Assembly: GCA_026706025.1 (NCBI GenBank)
Contig: JAPOZO010000089.1
Location: forward strand, 110,834 to 174,833
Reading direction: 5' to 3'
From: Candidatus Poribacteria bacterium
GTDB taxonomy: Bacteria; Poribacteria; WGA-4E; WGA-3G
DNA: 64,000 nucleotides
Below, piece by piece: positions 41,535 through 50,010 of this stretch. The notes beneath the pieces were generated by a model, which ran no database searches, was not told the DNA's origin, and saw nothing but the letters and a program-made list of their open reading frames with translations. Both the position numbers and the translations under genes were made by a program. The first letter of the stretch is position 1, and each line of letters opens with the position of its first letter.

Positions 41535-41958
41535 TGTGCAGAGTGTCTATCAGGACAAACTGTCTCTTTTGTTAAGTTCGAGCAAAAAACTTGACCTTAT
41601 TTTCAATTGTGTTCACACGCGCTTTCCCGTTTGAAGACGTGAGTTTAAAAATTAAACGTGGGTTGAAAAATAAAATACAAATATGGATGTAGGCTCTTTC
41701 CCAGTAACGGGTGGGGCCCCGGGTTTCACTCGGTTTTTGGTAATTTCAGGTTTCTCTGCTCTCTGAAAACATTGTGCTGTGTGCGATTTTTAGTAGGTCT
41801 CCGTTCAACCTATGGGAAACACCCAAGCAAAAACACTTACAGGACGCTTCAATTTTTATTTTCAAACTCACGTTATGTTATACTCACGACATATATCAAC
41901 AAAAGGTTCTTATGATGTCAACGACGTTTTGCAAACTCTGTTTCATATTTACGGATAG
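41535..41958. other. Gene-free region
   Basis: No convincing coding frame is present. It holds the word GAAACACCCAAGCAAAA (41816-41832), shared with 7558-7574, and ACTCACGTTATGTTATACTC (41867-41886), which resembles the WD40 promoter word CTCACGTTAT. Confidence 0.5.
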
Positions 41959-42474
41959 CTAAAATTCAAAGATAGAAAAGATTGGTAAATTCCTCATCTT
42001 TTCTCGACCGTTGAGTTCGGTGAGTTCTATTAAGAGGGCAATGCCTACAAGGTCCCCACCTGCTTTTTCAACAAGTTCAATCGTTGCTGCAAGCGTACCA
42101 CCAGTAGCCAAAAGATCATCGCATAAAAGGACGCGGCTCCCCTTTGGAAAATCGTCTTGATGAATCGTGAGTGTGTCTTCTCCGTATTCAAGGTCGTAGG
42201 TCACTTCAAATGTGTCGTAGGGCAACTTCCCTTTTTTACGTACAGGAACAAAGCCTGCCCCCATCCGATACGCAAGTGCAGACGCGAAAATGAACCCTCT
42301 TGCTTCGGGTCCTGCGATTATGTCAACTCCCTCACTTTTATAGTGGTTTGCGTAAACCTCAATGACAGCATTGAAAACAGGTGCATTTGCTAAAAGTGGC
42401 GTAATGTCTTTAAACATAATACCCGGTTTAGGATAATCAGGTATAGTTCGGATAAATTTAGATAACTCGTACAT
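41959..42474 (-). CDS. apt: Adenine phosphoribosyltransferase
   Basis: This purine-salvage enzyme converts adenine and PRPP to AMP. The 171-residue length is typical. Motifs: IRTIPDYPKPGIMFKDITPL at the N-terminus, IIAGPEARGFIFASALAYRM, the flexible-loop region VPVRKKGKLPY and the PRPP-binding motif VLLCDDLLATGGTLAA. The last residues (NLPIFSIFEF) replace the more usual GRE-x-L end but keep the length. Confidence 0.95.
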   Translation of the reverse strand: MYELSKFIRTIPDYPKPGIMFKDITPLLANAPVFNAVIEVYANHYKSEGVDIIAGPEARGFIFASALAYRMGAGFVPVRKKGKLPYDTFEVTYDLEYGEDTLTIHQDDFPKGSRVLLCDDLLATGGTLAATIELVEKAGGDLVGIALLIELTELNGREKMRNLPIFSIFEF

Positions 42475-42703
42475 AACGTTGTAAAACCTCCTGTTATTTT
42501 GTATATGGCAATTAGTAGTTTCGGACTTGTGATAATACCAGTTTTGTTCTGAAAATAAGACATATCTTAAAAAGAAAAATATAAGTGCGTTTCATTTCGG
42601 CTCTCCTTGTATTAGTACGGGGTTTTACGTCTCCCCACAGGACGCGATTGAAGCGTTTTGTTGCGGATATTTTCATCTGCCTCCGTGGCGAGGTCTTGTG
42701 TTT

Positions 42704-45700
42704 TCACTTCCGTATGAGCATCCTACGCGTTGCCTTAAACCCTCCGGCAGTTAGCGTGTAAAAATAGACACCACTTGCAACAAACTCACCAACGTCATTT
42801 TTACCATCCCAATATCCAGCTCGGCCCTTGTTCTGATAGATACCCGCAGGCATGAGTCCCAACGCTAATGTCCGAACTGTTGTTCCATTGATAGTATAGA
42901 TTGTCACGGTCACCTCTGCTGGTTCGGATAACTGATACGGTATCCATGTCTCTGGATTAAACGGGTTCGGATAGTTCGGCAATAACGTCGTCTTTTCAGG
43001 TATAAGGACTGTTAGAAGTCGTTCGAGATTTGCAATTCCCTTTTGGAAAGTGCGCGACCCATCGTCCTCAGCGCGTGCGTGGTCTATCCACGCTTGAACT
43101 GTTGCGGGGTCTAATCCCTTTATGTCTTCTATTGCAATAGTAGTCGGCGCTGCGCCGCTTGTTGATTCACCGAGATGTTGTGCAACAAGGACTAGGTCCA
43201 AGATGTTAATAGTGCCATCGCTGTTTACATCTGCTGGCGAATTAGTGGATGTGGGTTTCCCCAGGTTTTGGGCAACGAGAACCAAATCTAAAATATTTAC
43301 CCCTCCATCTTCGTTGACATCCCAAGGTAGGTTGCCTTCCAACATCAGTGAAAGATAAAGCGGACCCGCAGGGATTTCTCTACCCGTGCTATCAACGAGA
43401 CTGAAGTGATTCAGCCGTAATTGTGTTTCACCCCCTGCTTTTGCTGCGAAAGTTACTGATAAGAGCACGCCTGTGCCACTCACACTGCTGCCACTACTTA
43501 TTGCGTTACGGATCCCGGTAATCTTACCGGTCTGATTATCAATTGTGCCTTGCTGAAACGCGGTTACAGCACCCGCTGACTCCAGTAAATAGCCTTTATG
43601 CACCGCAAGCACTTCGAGAAGCAAGGGGTCAAAAGCGAGGTCAAACTGCCATTCCGCTAAATCGGTCACATTTTCTCCGTATAGGTCAACAGTAAAAGTT
43701 TCAGATGCGGAGAACACACCCCCAGAAAGGGCATAATTAGAAAGCGCATATCCAACACCCGCAAAAGGGAGTACTGTATATTCTGCATCTGCTTGGAAGC
43801 CAAAGTATCCGCTCCATCTGCCTGTGCCGTTACCCACAGCAACTAACAGTGTATTTTGACCTTGCTTGAGCGTGACAGGAAAAGCCCTTTGGTAATCGTA
43901 AGCATTATAATATACGATTCTTTCATGAACCAGGCTGCCATTCAGCCAAACCTTGAGCGTGTCATCATGCCCAACAAACATCCTTGTGTGCTGTTCTTCT
44001 GGAGAATTTATGGAGATAGTGCCGTAAATGACACGTTTTTCTCCGTTCCAGCCGATAGCACTTGTCATTTCGTTTATGTTGTTTGCCGCACTTGGTGAAA
44101 TTTTTAAGGGAGTCCACGCATAGTCGCCAACGATGTCCCCGGGTGATGCACCATGCGTTGCGATGTGTTGCTCTGTAACACTTCCGCCACTTACTTTCGC
44201 CAATAGGTCTGTTATGCTCTCAAGATGTTCATCTGGCAACAGGACCCATAACCAGGGTCCCTCTATTTTCGGACCCCCGCGTGTTGGATCTAAGTTGACG
44301 GCTGAATCGTCAGGCGGTGTTTCAGGTCGCCCTGGATCAACGATAATGCTCCCCATAAACTTTCTATGTTCTGCTTTTGCAGCCTCCACCCATGCTGGGA
44401 GCGCACCGAATCGGTGTTCAAGTTGTGCCTCGTAAAGTGAATTAGGATAGACGTGCGTCCCAAATCCTTCAACATAAGCGTTGCGCGGGATCAAACCGCC
44501 CAGTGTTTTGTATCCGATCACACTGCCTTGAGTGATGGTATGTGCGTCGGGCACCCATAGGTCAAAAGTGCTATTCGTAAAAACAGTGTTGTTCCACCGG
44601 ACGTATCCATCTAAATGGTGCGGCAAACTATCTCGCCCACCGCCAGATGCATGATGGTTCATGCAGATGTAATTATCGAACAATGAATGGCGCGCCTGCG
44701 CGCCGTGTGTATCAGGTCCCTTTACTAACGGACCTCGGACATGCCATACAACACTTCCTGCCGCGTAATGCGACACGGCTGCACCATGCCACATCCCTCT
44801 GTCGGTATAATCTTCTAAAAATGCCGTGAGGCAATATGTTGAACCAAATAGACTCCCTAAATTATGTCCGAATCTGCCATCAACGATATTACTAACAGCA
44901 GTCGTCCCATAAGAATGACCGATAAAATAGGAAGCAATCACATTAGAAATCCGACAACGGCGTATCCATGAATGTGCGGTTTCCCATAATGAAATGCCAC
45001 CCCGTCCGCCTTGAACTAAATGCTCATAAACTTCATCAAAACTTCCATCAATATGGAGATATTCAAAGCCGATCCCCTCTTGTAAATCAATCCAATGTAC
45101 ACCCATACCGTTACTTAGGTGGGTTACAAGTGGCGCCTTTAGATAGACCCGGTTCCCTTCAATTCTATCAATCTCATGATATTCTCTAAGTGTAATCCCC
45201 TCACGGATGCGAGTATACGACTCAGGGAACTCAGCCATGGGTCGTGAGGAATATTTCTCATAATCCTCTCCACGAAGACTAAACCCTCTGATTGCAATAT
45301 ACTTACGGTCTATCAAACTGGTTGCGTTGTACACCTCAAAGGACTTTGCGCCACTGGGATATGACCCGCGGACATTTGTTTTTGACCCCCAATCAAATTC
45401 AGCATTGATTGTTTGAAATAAAAATGGTGAATTGGACGCTATGGCGTTATGTGCCTTAATAGTTGTCCCACCGTTGCCTGCCCCTTGCGCGCCGCTCCCA
45501 CGTACGATTGTGTGATGACCTACAATGACAAACGGCTCTTTTATATCGTTATCAAGTAAAACATCATATTGTCCGGGTGGAAAAAATACGATACAGCTAC
45601 CAGAAGACGCTGCGTCAAGGACTACTCTGACAGCAGCCGTATCTGACTTATTATCATCAGGGACAGCACCGTAATCGGTCACATTGTAGGTTGGATAGTC

Positions 45701-45895
45701 AAAATCTTCGGGGATGCCTTCTTCCCCATTTTTATAGCCTGCATAAGAAAAATCAATTAGATCAGGTGTGCCCGCCGGAACAGGTTCTCCGATATATTTC
45801 TTATAGATGTTCGGTGTGAGTTGCGCTGAGGCAAGCGGCAACATGAACAAAAATAACAGTGCAGCGGCTGCGCAGTTTCCTATTTTGTTGATCAT
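42704..45895 (-). CDS. Secreted beta-helix protein with cohesin, dockerin and FlgD-like C-terminus
   Basis: The 1063-residue protein begins with a signal peptide (AAAALLFLFMLPLASAQ). A pectate-lyase/GH28-like right-handed beta-helix follows (PTYNVTDYGAVPDDNKSDTA, GHHTIVRGSGAQGAGNGGTT; residues about 65-480). A spacer with a PA14/NPCBM-like segment comes next (ARMFVGHDDTLKVWLNGSLV region). A cohesin-like domain spans about 720-870 (FTVDLYGENVTDLAEWQFDL). A two-repeat dockerin (DVNEDGGVNILDLVLVAQNL and DVNSDGTINILDLVLVAQHL) lies near 875-930. The C-terminal 90 residues (YPNPFNPETWIPYQLSEPAE ... GVYFYTLTAGGFKATRRMLI) form a FlgD/T9SS-like sorting domain. It probably acts on acidic polysaccharides at the surface. 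Confidence 0.85.
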   Translation of the reverse strand: MINKIGNCAAAALLFLFMLPLASAQLTPNIYKKYIGEPVPAGTPDLIDFSYAGYKNGEEGIPEDFDYPTYNVTDYGAVPDDNKSDTAAVRVVLDAASSGSCIVFFPPGQYDVLLDNDIKEPFVIVGHHTIVRGSGAQGAGNGGTTIKAHNAIASNSPFLFQTINAEFDWGSKTNVRGSYPSGAKSFEVYNATSLIDRKYIAIRGFSLRGEDYEKYSSRPMAEFPESYTRIREGITLREYHEIDRIEGNRVYLKAPLVTHLSNGMGVHWIDLQEGIGFEYLHIDGSFDEVYEHLVQGGRGGISLWETAHSWIRRCRISNVIASYFIGHSYGTTAVSNIVDGRFGHNLGSLFGSTYCLTAFLEDYTDRGMWHGAAVSHYAAGSVVWHVRGPLVKGPDTHGAQARHSLFDNYICMNHHASGGGRDSLPHHLDGYVRWNNTVFTNSTFDLWVPDAHTITQGSVIGYKTLGGLIPRNAYVEGFGTHVYPNSLYEAQLEHRFGALPAWVEAAKAEHRKFMGSIIVDPGRPETPPDDSAVNLDPTRGGPKIEGPWLWVLLPDEHLESITDLLAKVSGGSVTEQHIATHGASPGDIVGDYAWTPLKISPSAANNINEMTSAIGWNGEKRVIYGTISINSPEEQHTRMFVGHDDTLKVWLNGSLVHERIVYYNAYDYQRAFPVTLKQGQNTLLVAVGNGTGRWSGYFGFQADAEYTVLPFAGVGYALSNYALSGGVFSASETFTVDLYGENVTDLAEWQFDLAFDPLLLEVLAVHKGYLLESAGAVTAFQQGTIDNQTGKITGIRNAISSGSSVSGTGVLLSVTFAAKAGGETQLRLNHFSLVDSTGREIPAGPLYLSLMLEGNLPWDVNEDGGVNILDLVLVAQNLGKPTSTNSPADVNSDGTINILDLVLVAQHLGESTSGAAPTTIAIEDIKGLDPATVQAWIDHARAEDDGSRTFQKGIANLERLLTVLIPEKTTLLPNYPNPFNPETWIPYQLSEPAEVTVTIYTINGTTVRTLALGLMPAGIYQNKGRAGYWDGKNDVGEFVASGVYFYTLTAGGFKATRRMLIRK

Positions 45896-46067
45896 GGTTG
45901 CTTGTCCTCACTATCGTGCAAGAAGAAAAAATAAGGTTTTCCCTTTTCCGCGGACTGAGGATCATATAACCTTTTCTCATCACCAAAGGCAAAGGGAACT
46001 CGTAGTTTTACGCTTTTAGACATGACAAAAGCGTTCCTTTCCTTGCAACGGAATCAAGAATCTACAC

Positions 46068-46559
46068 CTATGGTGACAGTATTGTGGAATCGACATTTAA
46101 CGGTCTTTCAATCAACACAACCGGTGCCTGACAGCAATCACAATTCCCCGGTGCAACAGTGCGGATATAGCATGTATCACAGTAATAGTAGAGATCGTGG
46201 AGAACACCGTTGCGGATAGACAAAAAGCGAGTTACCTCCAGCAATTGCGTCTTTGGAAAGACACGACCTTTGATGACCAGGTTCTTCTCAGGCAACCGCT
46301 CATCAACAAAGAGCGCCTCCGCTAACGATGTCCGTAAAAGCGTGTAGTATTTCCCATCCTCGGTTTTGACACCATATAGGTGATCATGCTTATTAAAGAG
46401 TTCAACCTTATAATGCGTATGCATCTCCTCCGCTAAGCAGACGATATTGCCACGGAGTTCAACGTCTTGCGGCTTCAACTCTTCAGTTGGCGGCTTCGCA
46501 CCGCTCATCAGGAGGACAAGAACGATGAACAGTGGTGATAATCGTTTAAAATTACGCAT
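46068..46559 (-). CDS. Secreted protein with C-terminal Cys cluster
   Basis: The 163-residue protein has a signal peptide (LSPLFIVLVLLMSGAKPP) and a small beta domain (VELRGNIVCLAEEMHTHYKV). It ends with a Cys cluster YYYCDTCYIRTVAPGNCDCC, a CxxC...CxCC pattern like a zinc ribbon or metal site. The middle segment LVIKGRVFPKTQLLEVTRFL looks like an OB-type strand pair. Similar small secreted proteins occur in Planctomycetes-like bacteria as far as I recall, but no function is known to me. Confidence 0.65.
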   Translation of the reverse strand: MRNFKRLSPLFIVLVLLMSGAKPPTEELKPQDVELRGNIVCLAEEMHTHYKVELFNKHDHLYGVKTEDGKYYTLLRTSLAEALFVDERLPEKNLVIKGRVFPKTQLLEVTRFLSIRNGVLHDLYYYCDTCYIRTVAPGNCDCCQAPVVLIERPLNVDSTILSP

Positions 46560-46661
46560 TACTCATCTCCTTCAGAAAACTAAATTGTCGCAATCCTGTT
46601 TTGATCTTGGCAAAAACCGGTTTTTCGACAACGGAGAAAAACCGAGCAAAAGCCGCCATAG

Positions 46662-47543
46662 TTAAAGGTTTGCCCAGCGATTTGGACCGGGACCGGGTTG
46701 ATGTTCATCACGAACCCGTTTAAATTCCTCAGGTGTGGTGACAACCTCTTCAGGGTGCAGTCGGCTCCGGGCAAGGAAACCGGCTTCCGGTTGATAGCCG
46801 GTCGGTTTCGCCGCGTCCTGATAGCGCGAATCAACGCTCCATCTGACTTGATTGCTGACATTCGGGATAGAACGATGCGGCGTTAGATTGGTAAATAGGA
46901 GAACGCTGCCAAACTTAACAGGAACTACAACCGGATCGACTTCCGGTAATGCATCATTCGGTATCTCAAGATAAAAACGCTCAGAGTGACGATGTCGGAA
47001 AACACCGTCCCGATGGACGTGTGGGATGACCTCCATACAGCCGTTCTCAACAGTCGCATCTATCAGCGGAATCCAGATTGTGAGTTGTAAAACCGAATCG
47101 CATTTCGGCTCCATATAGCCTGCGTCTTGATGCCATGGGACGAGGGTTCGATCGTGCTCGGGCAGTTTCGGACGGACTCGGTATGCAGGATGACACATAA
47201 TTTCCGATCCGACGAGCGACTCAGCGATGTCAAGGAGCTTCGGATTGACGAGCAGCTCAAAGAGTGCGGGCCCCGTGTGCGCACCACTAAACACCTTCTG
47301 AAATACGACCGAGGATTGCGCCGTAATTTTCGCCAACCGAGTGTCAAACCCTTCCGTCTTAAATTCGGAATCCAGTTCGCCTTCCGCGTAGAGTTGTGAT
47401 GCTCCAGTGTCAACAATCTCCTCAAACTCAGCGATCAGCGGATTCAGGTCGTCGGAAGAAAGCGCGTCTTCAATTAGGAGATAGCCGTTCTCGTTAAAAT
47501 CGTGGATTTGGGAATCAGTCAACGCTCTCATAACGCTCCTCAT
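46662..47543 (-). CDS. Phytanoyl-CoA-dioxygenase-family protein (PhyH), copy E
   Basis: The 293-residue protein has the PhyH opening ALTDSQIHDFNENGYLLIED. The iron HxD is in VPWHQDAGYMEP and the distal His in NLTPHRSIPN, and VRWSVDSRYQ holds the 2OG Arg. It differs strongly from copies A-D, so it is a separate subfamily. The ATG at 47543 overlaps the stop codon of the VOC gene (ATGA), though a second ATG at 47531 has AGGAG just before it. Coupled translation is likely. Confidence 0.9.
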   Translation of the reverse strand: MRSVMRALTDSQIHDFNENGYLLIEDALSSDDLNPLIAEFEEIVDTGASQLYAEGELDSEFKTEGFDTRLAKITAQSSVVFQKVFSGAHTGPALFELLVNPKLLDIAESLVGSEIMCHPAYRVRPKLPEHDRTLVPWHQDAGYMEPKCDSVLQLTIWIPLIDATVENGCMEVIPHVHRDGVFRHRHSERFYLEIPNDALPEVDPVVVPVKFGSVLLFTNLTPHRSIPNVSNQVRWSVDSRYQDAAKPTGYQPEAGFLARSRLHPEEVVTTPEEFKRVRDEHQPGPGPNRWANL

Positions 47544-47959
47544 ATTTGGACAAGTTCAATTAAAATGCCATCTGGATCCGGCGCGCAGGCGACACCCGCG
47601 GCATCCGGCGCGCTTATAGGTTCAGATAGAAATTCGACACCGTTCTGTTTTAAGTCTTTGACAGTCTGCTGAATATCCTCAACAAAAAAGGTGAGCCAAC
47701 GGACACCCGCTGAGAACTCGCCTGTTGGTGCTGGCGGTGGCGATTCAATATCCATCAACTTGATGAGTGTGTTACCTGCCTTGAGACGGACCTGCCGAAA
47801 ACCGATAGGCGCAAGCCCCACGTCGCGCGCGAGGTCGTCTGGAATCTCCAGATCCAGCACAATCTCAAAACCCAACTTGTTGTGATAGAAGTCCAACGAC
47901 GCTGCGAAATCACTACAGGTAATAGCAACGTCAACAGTAGCATGTGATAAGTTTAGCAC
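47540..47959 (-). CDS. VOC-family (glyoxalase/dioxygenase fold) protein
   Basis: The 139-residue protein has a single vicinal-oxygen-chelate domain: VDVAITCSDFAASLDFYHNK, LGFEIVLDLEIPDD, VRWLTFFVEDIQQTVKDLKQ and GVACAPDPDGILIELVQI. The C-terminal Glu and the middle His/Glu sites are partly conserved. It overlaps the PhyH gene by four bases and follows the double-MBL gene by six, so the three form one operon on the minus strand. Confidence 0.88.
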   Translation of the reverse strand: MLNLSHATVDVAITCSDFAASLDFYHNKLGFEIVLDLEIPDDLARDVGLAPIGFRQVRLKAGNTLIKLMDIESPPPAPTGEFSAGVRWLTFFVEDIQQTVKDLKQNGVEFLSEPISAPDAAGVACAPDPDGILIELVQI

Positions 47960-47965
47960 AAGTTT

Positions 47966-49831
47966 TTAACCTCCAGTGAGAACAAAGATCGCTTCTCGGA
48001 ATTGACCGAGTGGACGCGCGTTATAGGTGATGTCCACAGGTATAACAACTCGTCCTAACGTTTCGCAGTGTTGTGGAATTGGAATGGAAAAATCGATGTA
48101 TCCCTCTGCTTTCGGTGGAAGCGTTGTTTCTCCGGGAACAATTTCCATACCCCATGATGCAGGAAGAATTGGCTGCGCAGTCGCTGTGCGCGGCTCGTCC
48201 GAATGGTTCGTTACCCCTACGCGCAGCTGTGCTGTTCCGCCAAGTGCAACTTCTTGTTCATAAGGATAGCAGCGTACCCAGTGTTCGTCCATGCCATAGT
48301 TGGCGTGGTCCCAAGGAAAGAGCGCGGTATAACATTTTTCTCGCTCAGCGAGTGTATCAAGCATGCACGCAATCTCAGCATCGGTAAAGTCAAACGCTGG
48401 ATCGACATGGCAGTTAAAAATATGCGTCGGCTTGAGTTCCTGAATCAGACGCAGGCACTTTTCGTAGCCGACATCCGCACCGAGCAGATTCCGATTGCCG
48501 GAGCAGTAGTCATCAATCCCTGCCATCGTGAAGGAGTCCCCCGCAAAGAACATCCGTACGCCGTGTCCCTCGACAAGCAGTCCACCGTGATAATAGGTCT
48601 GACCCGGAAAATGGTAGGCGGTCATTGTAAACTCATTCCACTGCCAAGAATCACCGTCCTGTGTGACGCGATCTACCCGCGTAACAGAAGGCGAAATACA
48701 TGGGAGTCGAAAACCGATCGGATTCGTGATAACCTGTGCGACAACCGTATCCGTTATCGTTTCACACGGGAAAGTTTCTTGAAATTCGGGGATAGCGTTA
48801 ACGTGGTCGTCGTGGTAGTGCGTTACCCAGAATTGCGTAACCTCCGAAATTTCGTTGTCTGTCTGCAACTGTTGAATCTGTTTAATTACATTTGGCGAGC
48901 CACAATCCATGACGAACGCTTCGCCTTTCGGCGTAGCTTGCGAGCCGAAACTTGCTGTAGAAAAGTCGGAGATAATGATCCATGTTGTGCCGAAGTGACG
49001 TAAGAATTCGGGAGGCGGTTTTCCTTCACGGATCGGCATGTGCCCGGGATGTCCTTCAAACTCGGTAAAAAGCTGCGGAAAGTAGTGCCGGAGCGCAGAA
49101 ATCGCCACATATTTATCGTAGCAGTACGCCAACCGCTCCAAAAGCCTGTCAATTGCCCTGTCTGAATTGTCCATGGTGACACCGTGCGTCGGAATAAGCG
49201 CAGTTGGCGATGCCTGACGCACCTTTTCAAGGCTCTCCCTGAGTTCATCTCGCGCACCGAGGAACCCGTGATAGTCGCTGGTCTGCTGTCCCTTCTGTAG
49301 ACTATAGAGTTCCCACAACTGACCTTCGTCGTAGATGAGGTCCCCGGAGAAAGCGAAGCGTTTATTGTCAACATCAATGAGGTAGGTAACACTGCCATCG
49401 GTATGTCCAGGTGTTTCAATAACTTTCACGGACGCTGAACCCCACGCAATCTGTGCACCCTCGGCATACGTATCTGTCACTCGGATAGCATCGGCAAGCA
49501 TGAGATTGTGTGGATGGTAATTGTAGAGGTGCCATCGGTATTGTGGATCGTTCCAAAAGGTTTCGACCTCGGCAAACCATGCTACCTCTTTCTCTGGCAC
49601 GCCAACACGGACGTTCTCAGCTATCGGGAAACCGATTGTGCTATCGCGATGGTGGTGCGTAAAGAGGATCTGCTCAATATTCGTGATGCCTAACTCCGCG
49701 AGTGTTGTATGAAGGGTAGTCCCACTTGGGTCAATGAGCAGCGCGCGATCGCCATCACGGAGAATACCTGTGTTAACATGCCCGTGGTGAATATATAAGT
49801 GTTCACTGAGTTTGGAAAATCGGGGATCCAT
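47966..49831 (-). CDS. Double metallo-beta-lactamase-fold hydrolase with C-terminal NEW3-like domain
   Basis: The 621-residue protein has two MBL domains in tandem. The first has FTHHHRDSTIGFP near residues 58-70, ETPGHTDGS and AFSGDLIYDEG, with the final His in LIPTHGV. The second has WVTHYHDDHVNAI near 347-359, AYHFPGQTYYHGG, FFAGDSFTMAG and IFNCHVDPAF. The last 100 residues are a beta domain (LGGTAQLRVGVTNHSDEPRT) like the NEW3/alpha-galactosidase type. The first domain has Arg in the HxHxD position (HHHRD), whereas the second keeps HYHDDH and is probably the active one. Confidence 0.85.
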   Translation of the reverse strand: MDPRFSKLSEHLYIHHGHVNTGILRDGDRALLIDPSGTTLHTTLAELGITNIEQILFTHHHRDSTIGFPIAENVRVGVPEKEVAWFAEVETFWNDPQYRWHLYNYHPHNLMLADAIRVTDTYAEGAQIAWGSASVKVIETPGHTDGSVTYLIDVDNKRFAFSGDLIYDEGQLWELYSLQKGQQTSDYHGFLGARDELRESLEKVRQASPTALIPTHGVTMDNSDRAIDRLLERLAYCYDKYVAISALRHYFPQLFTEFEGHPGHMPIREGKPPPEFLRHFGTTWIIISDFSTASFGSQATPKGEAFVMDCGSPNVIKQIQQLQTDNEISEVTQFWVTHYHDDHVNAIPEFQETFPCETITDTVVAQVITNPIGFRLPCISPSVTRVDRVTQDGDSWQWNEFTMTAYHFPGQTYYHGGLLVEGHGVRMFFAGDSFTMAGIDDYCSGNRNLLGADVGYEKCLRLIQELKPTHIFNCHVDPAFDFTDAEIACMLDTLAEREKCYTALFPWDHANYGMDEHWVRCYPYEQEVALGGTAQLRVGVTNHSDEPRTATAQPILPASWGMEIVPGETTLPPKAEGYIDFSIPIPQHCETLGRVVIPVDITYNARPLGQFREAIFVLTGG

Positions 49832-49948
49832 TGAAAATTCTCGCTTTTAGCCTGTTGCTGGAACAATGGTTCAACAATACGCCAATGTGTAAGAATATCT
49901 TCAGCAATAACGCCCATTTTCTCCATTTTTTAGGGCTAAAGACGGACG

Positions 49949-49979
49949 TTGTAGCGCAAACTAACAGTCTACGCTACAA
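49949..49979. repeat. TTGTAGCG...CGCTACAA hairpin
   Basis: TTGTAGCG and CGCTACAA flank a 15-base loop (CAAACTAACAGTCTA) between two minus-strand genes. The T-run is too weak to call a terminator with confidence. Confidence 0.5.
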
Positions 49980-50010
49980 AAAACTATCAAACTCACGTTT
50001 ATCCAAAAGA

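Noticed and set aside
41774..41962. 62-codon plus-strand frame with Phe/Cys-rich product
   Set aside because: It runs across dispersed words and promoter-like sequence, with no ribosome binding site; it looks like chance.
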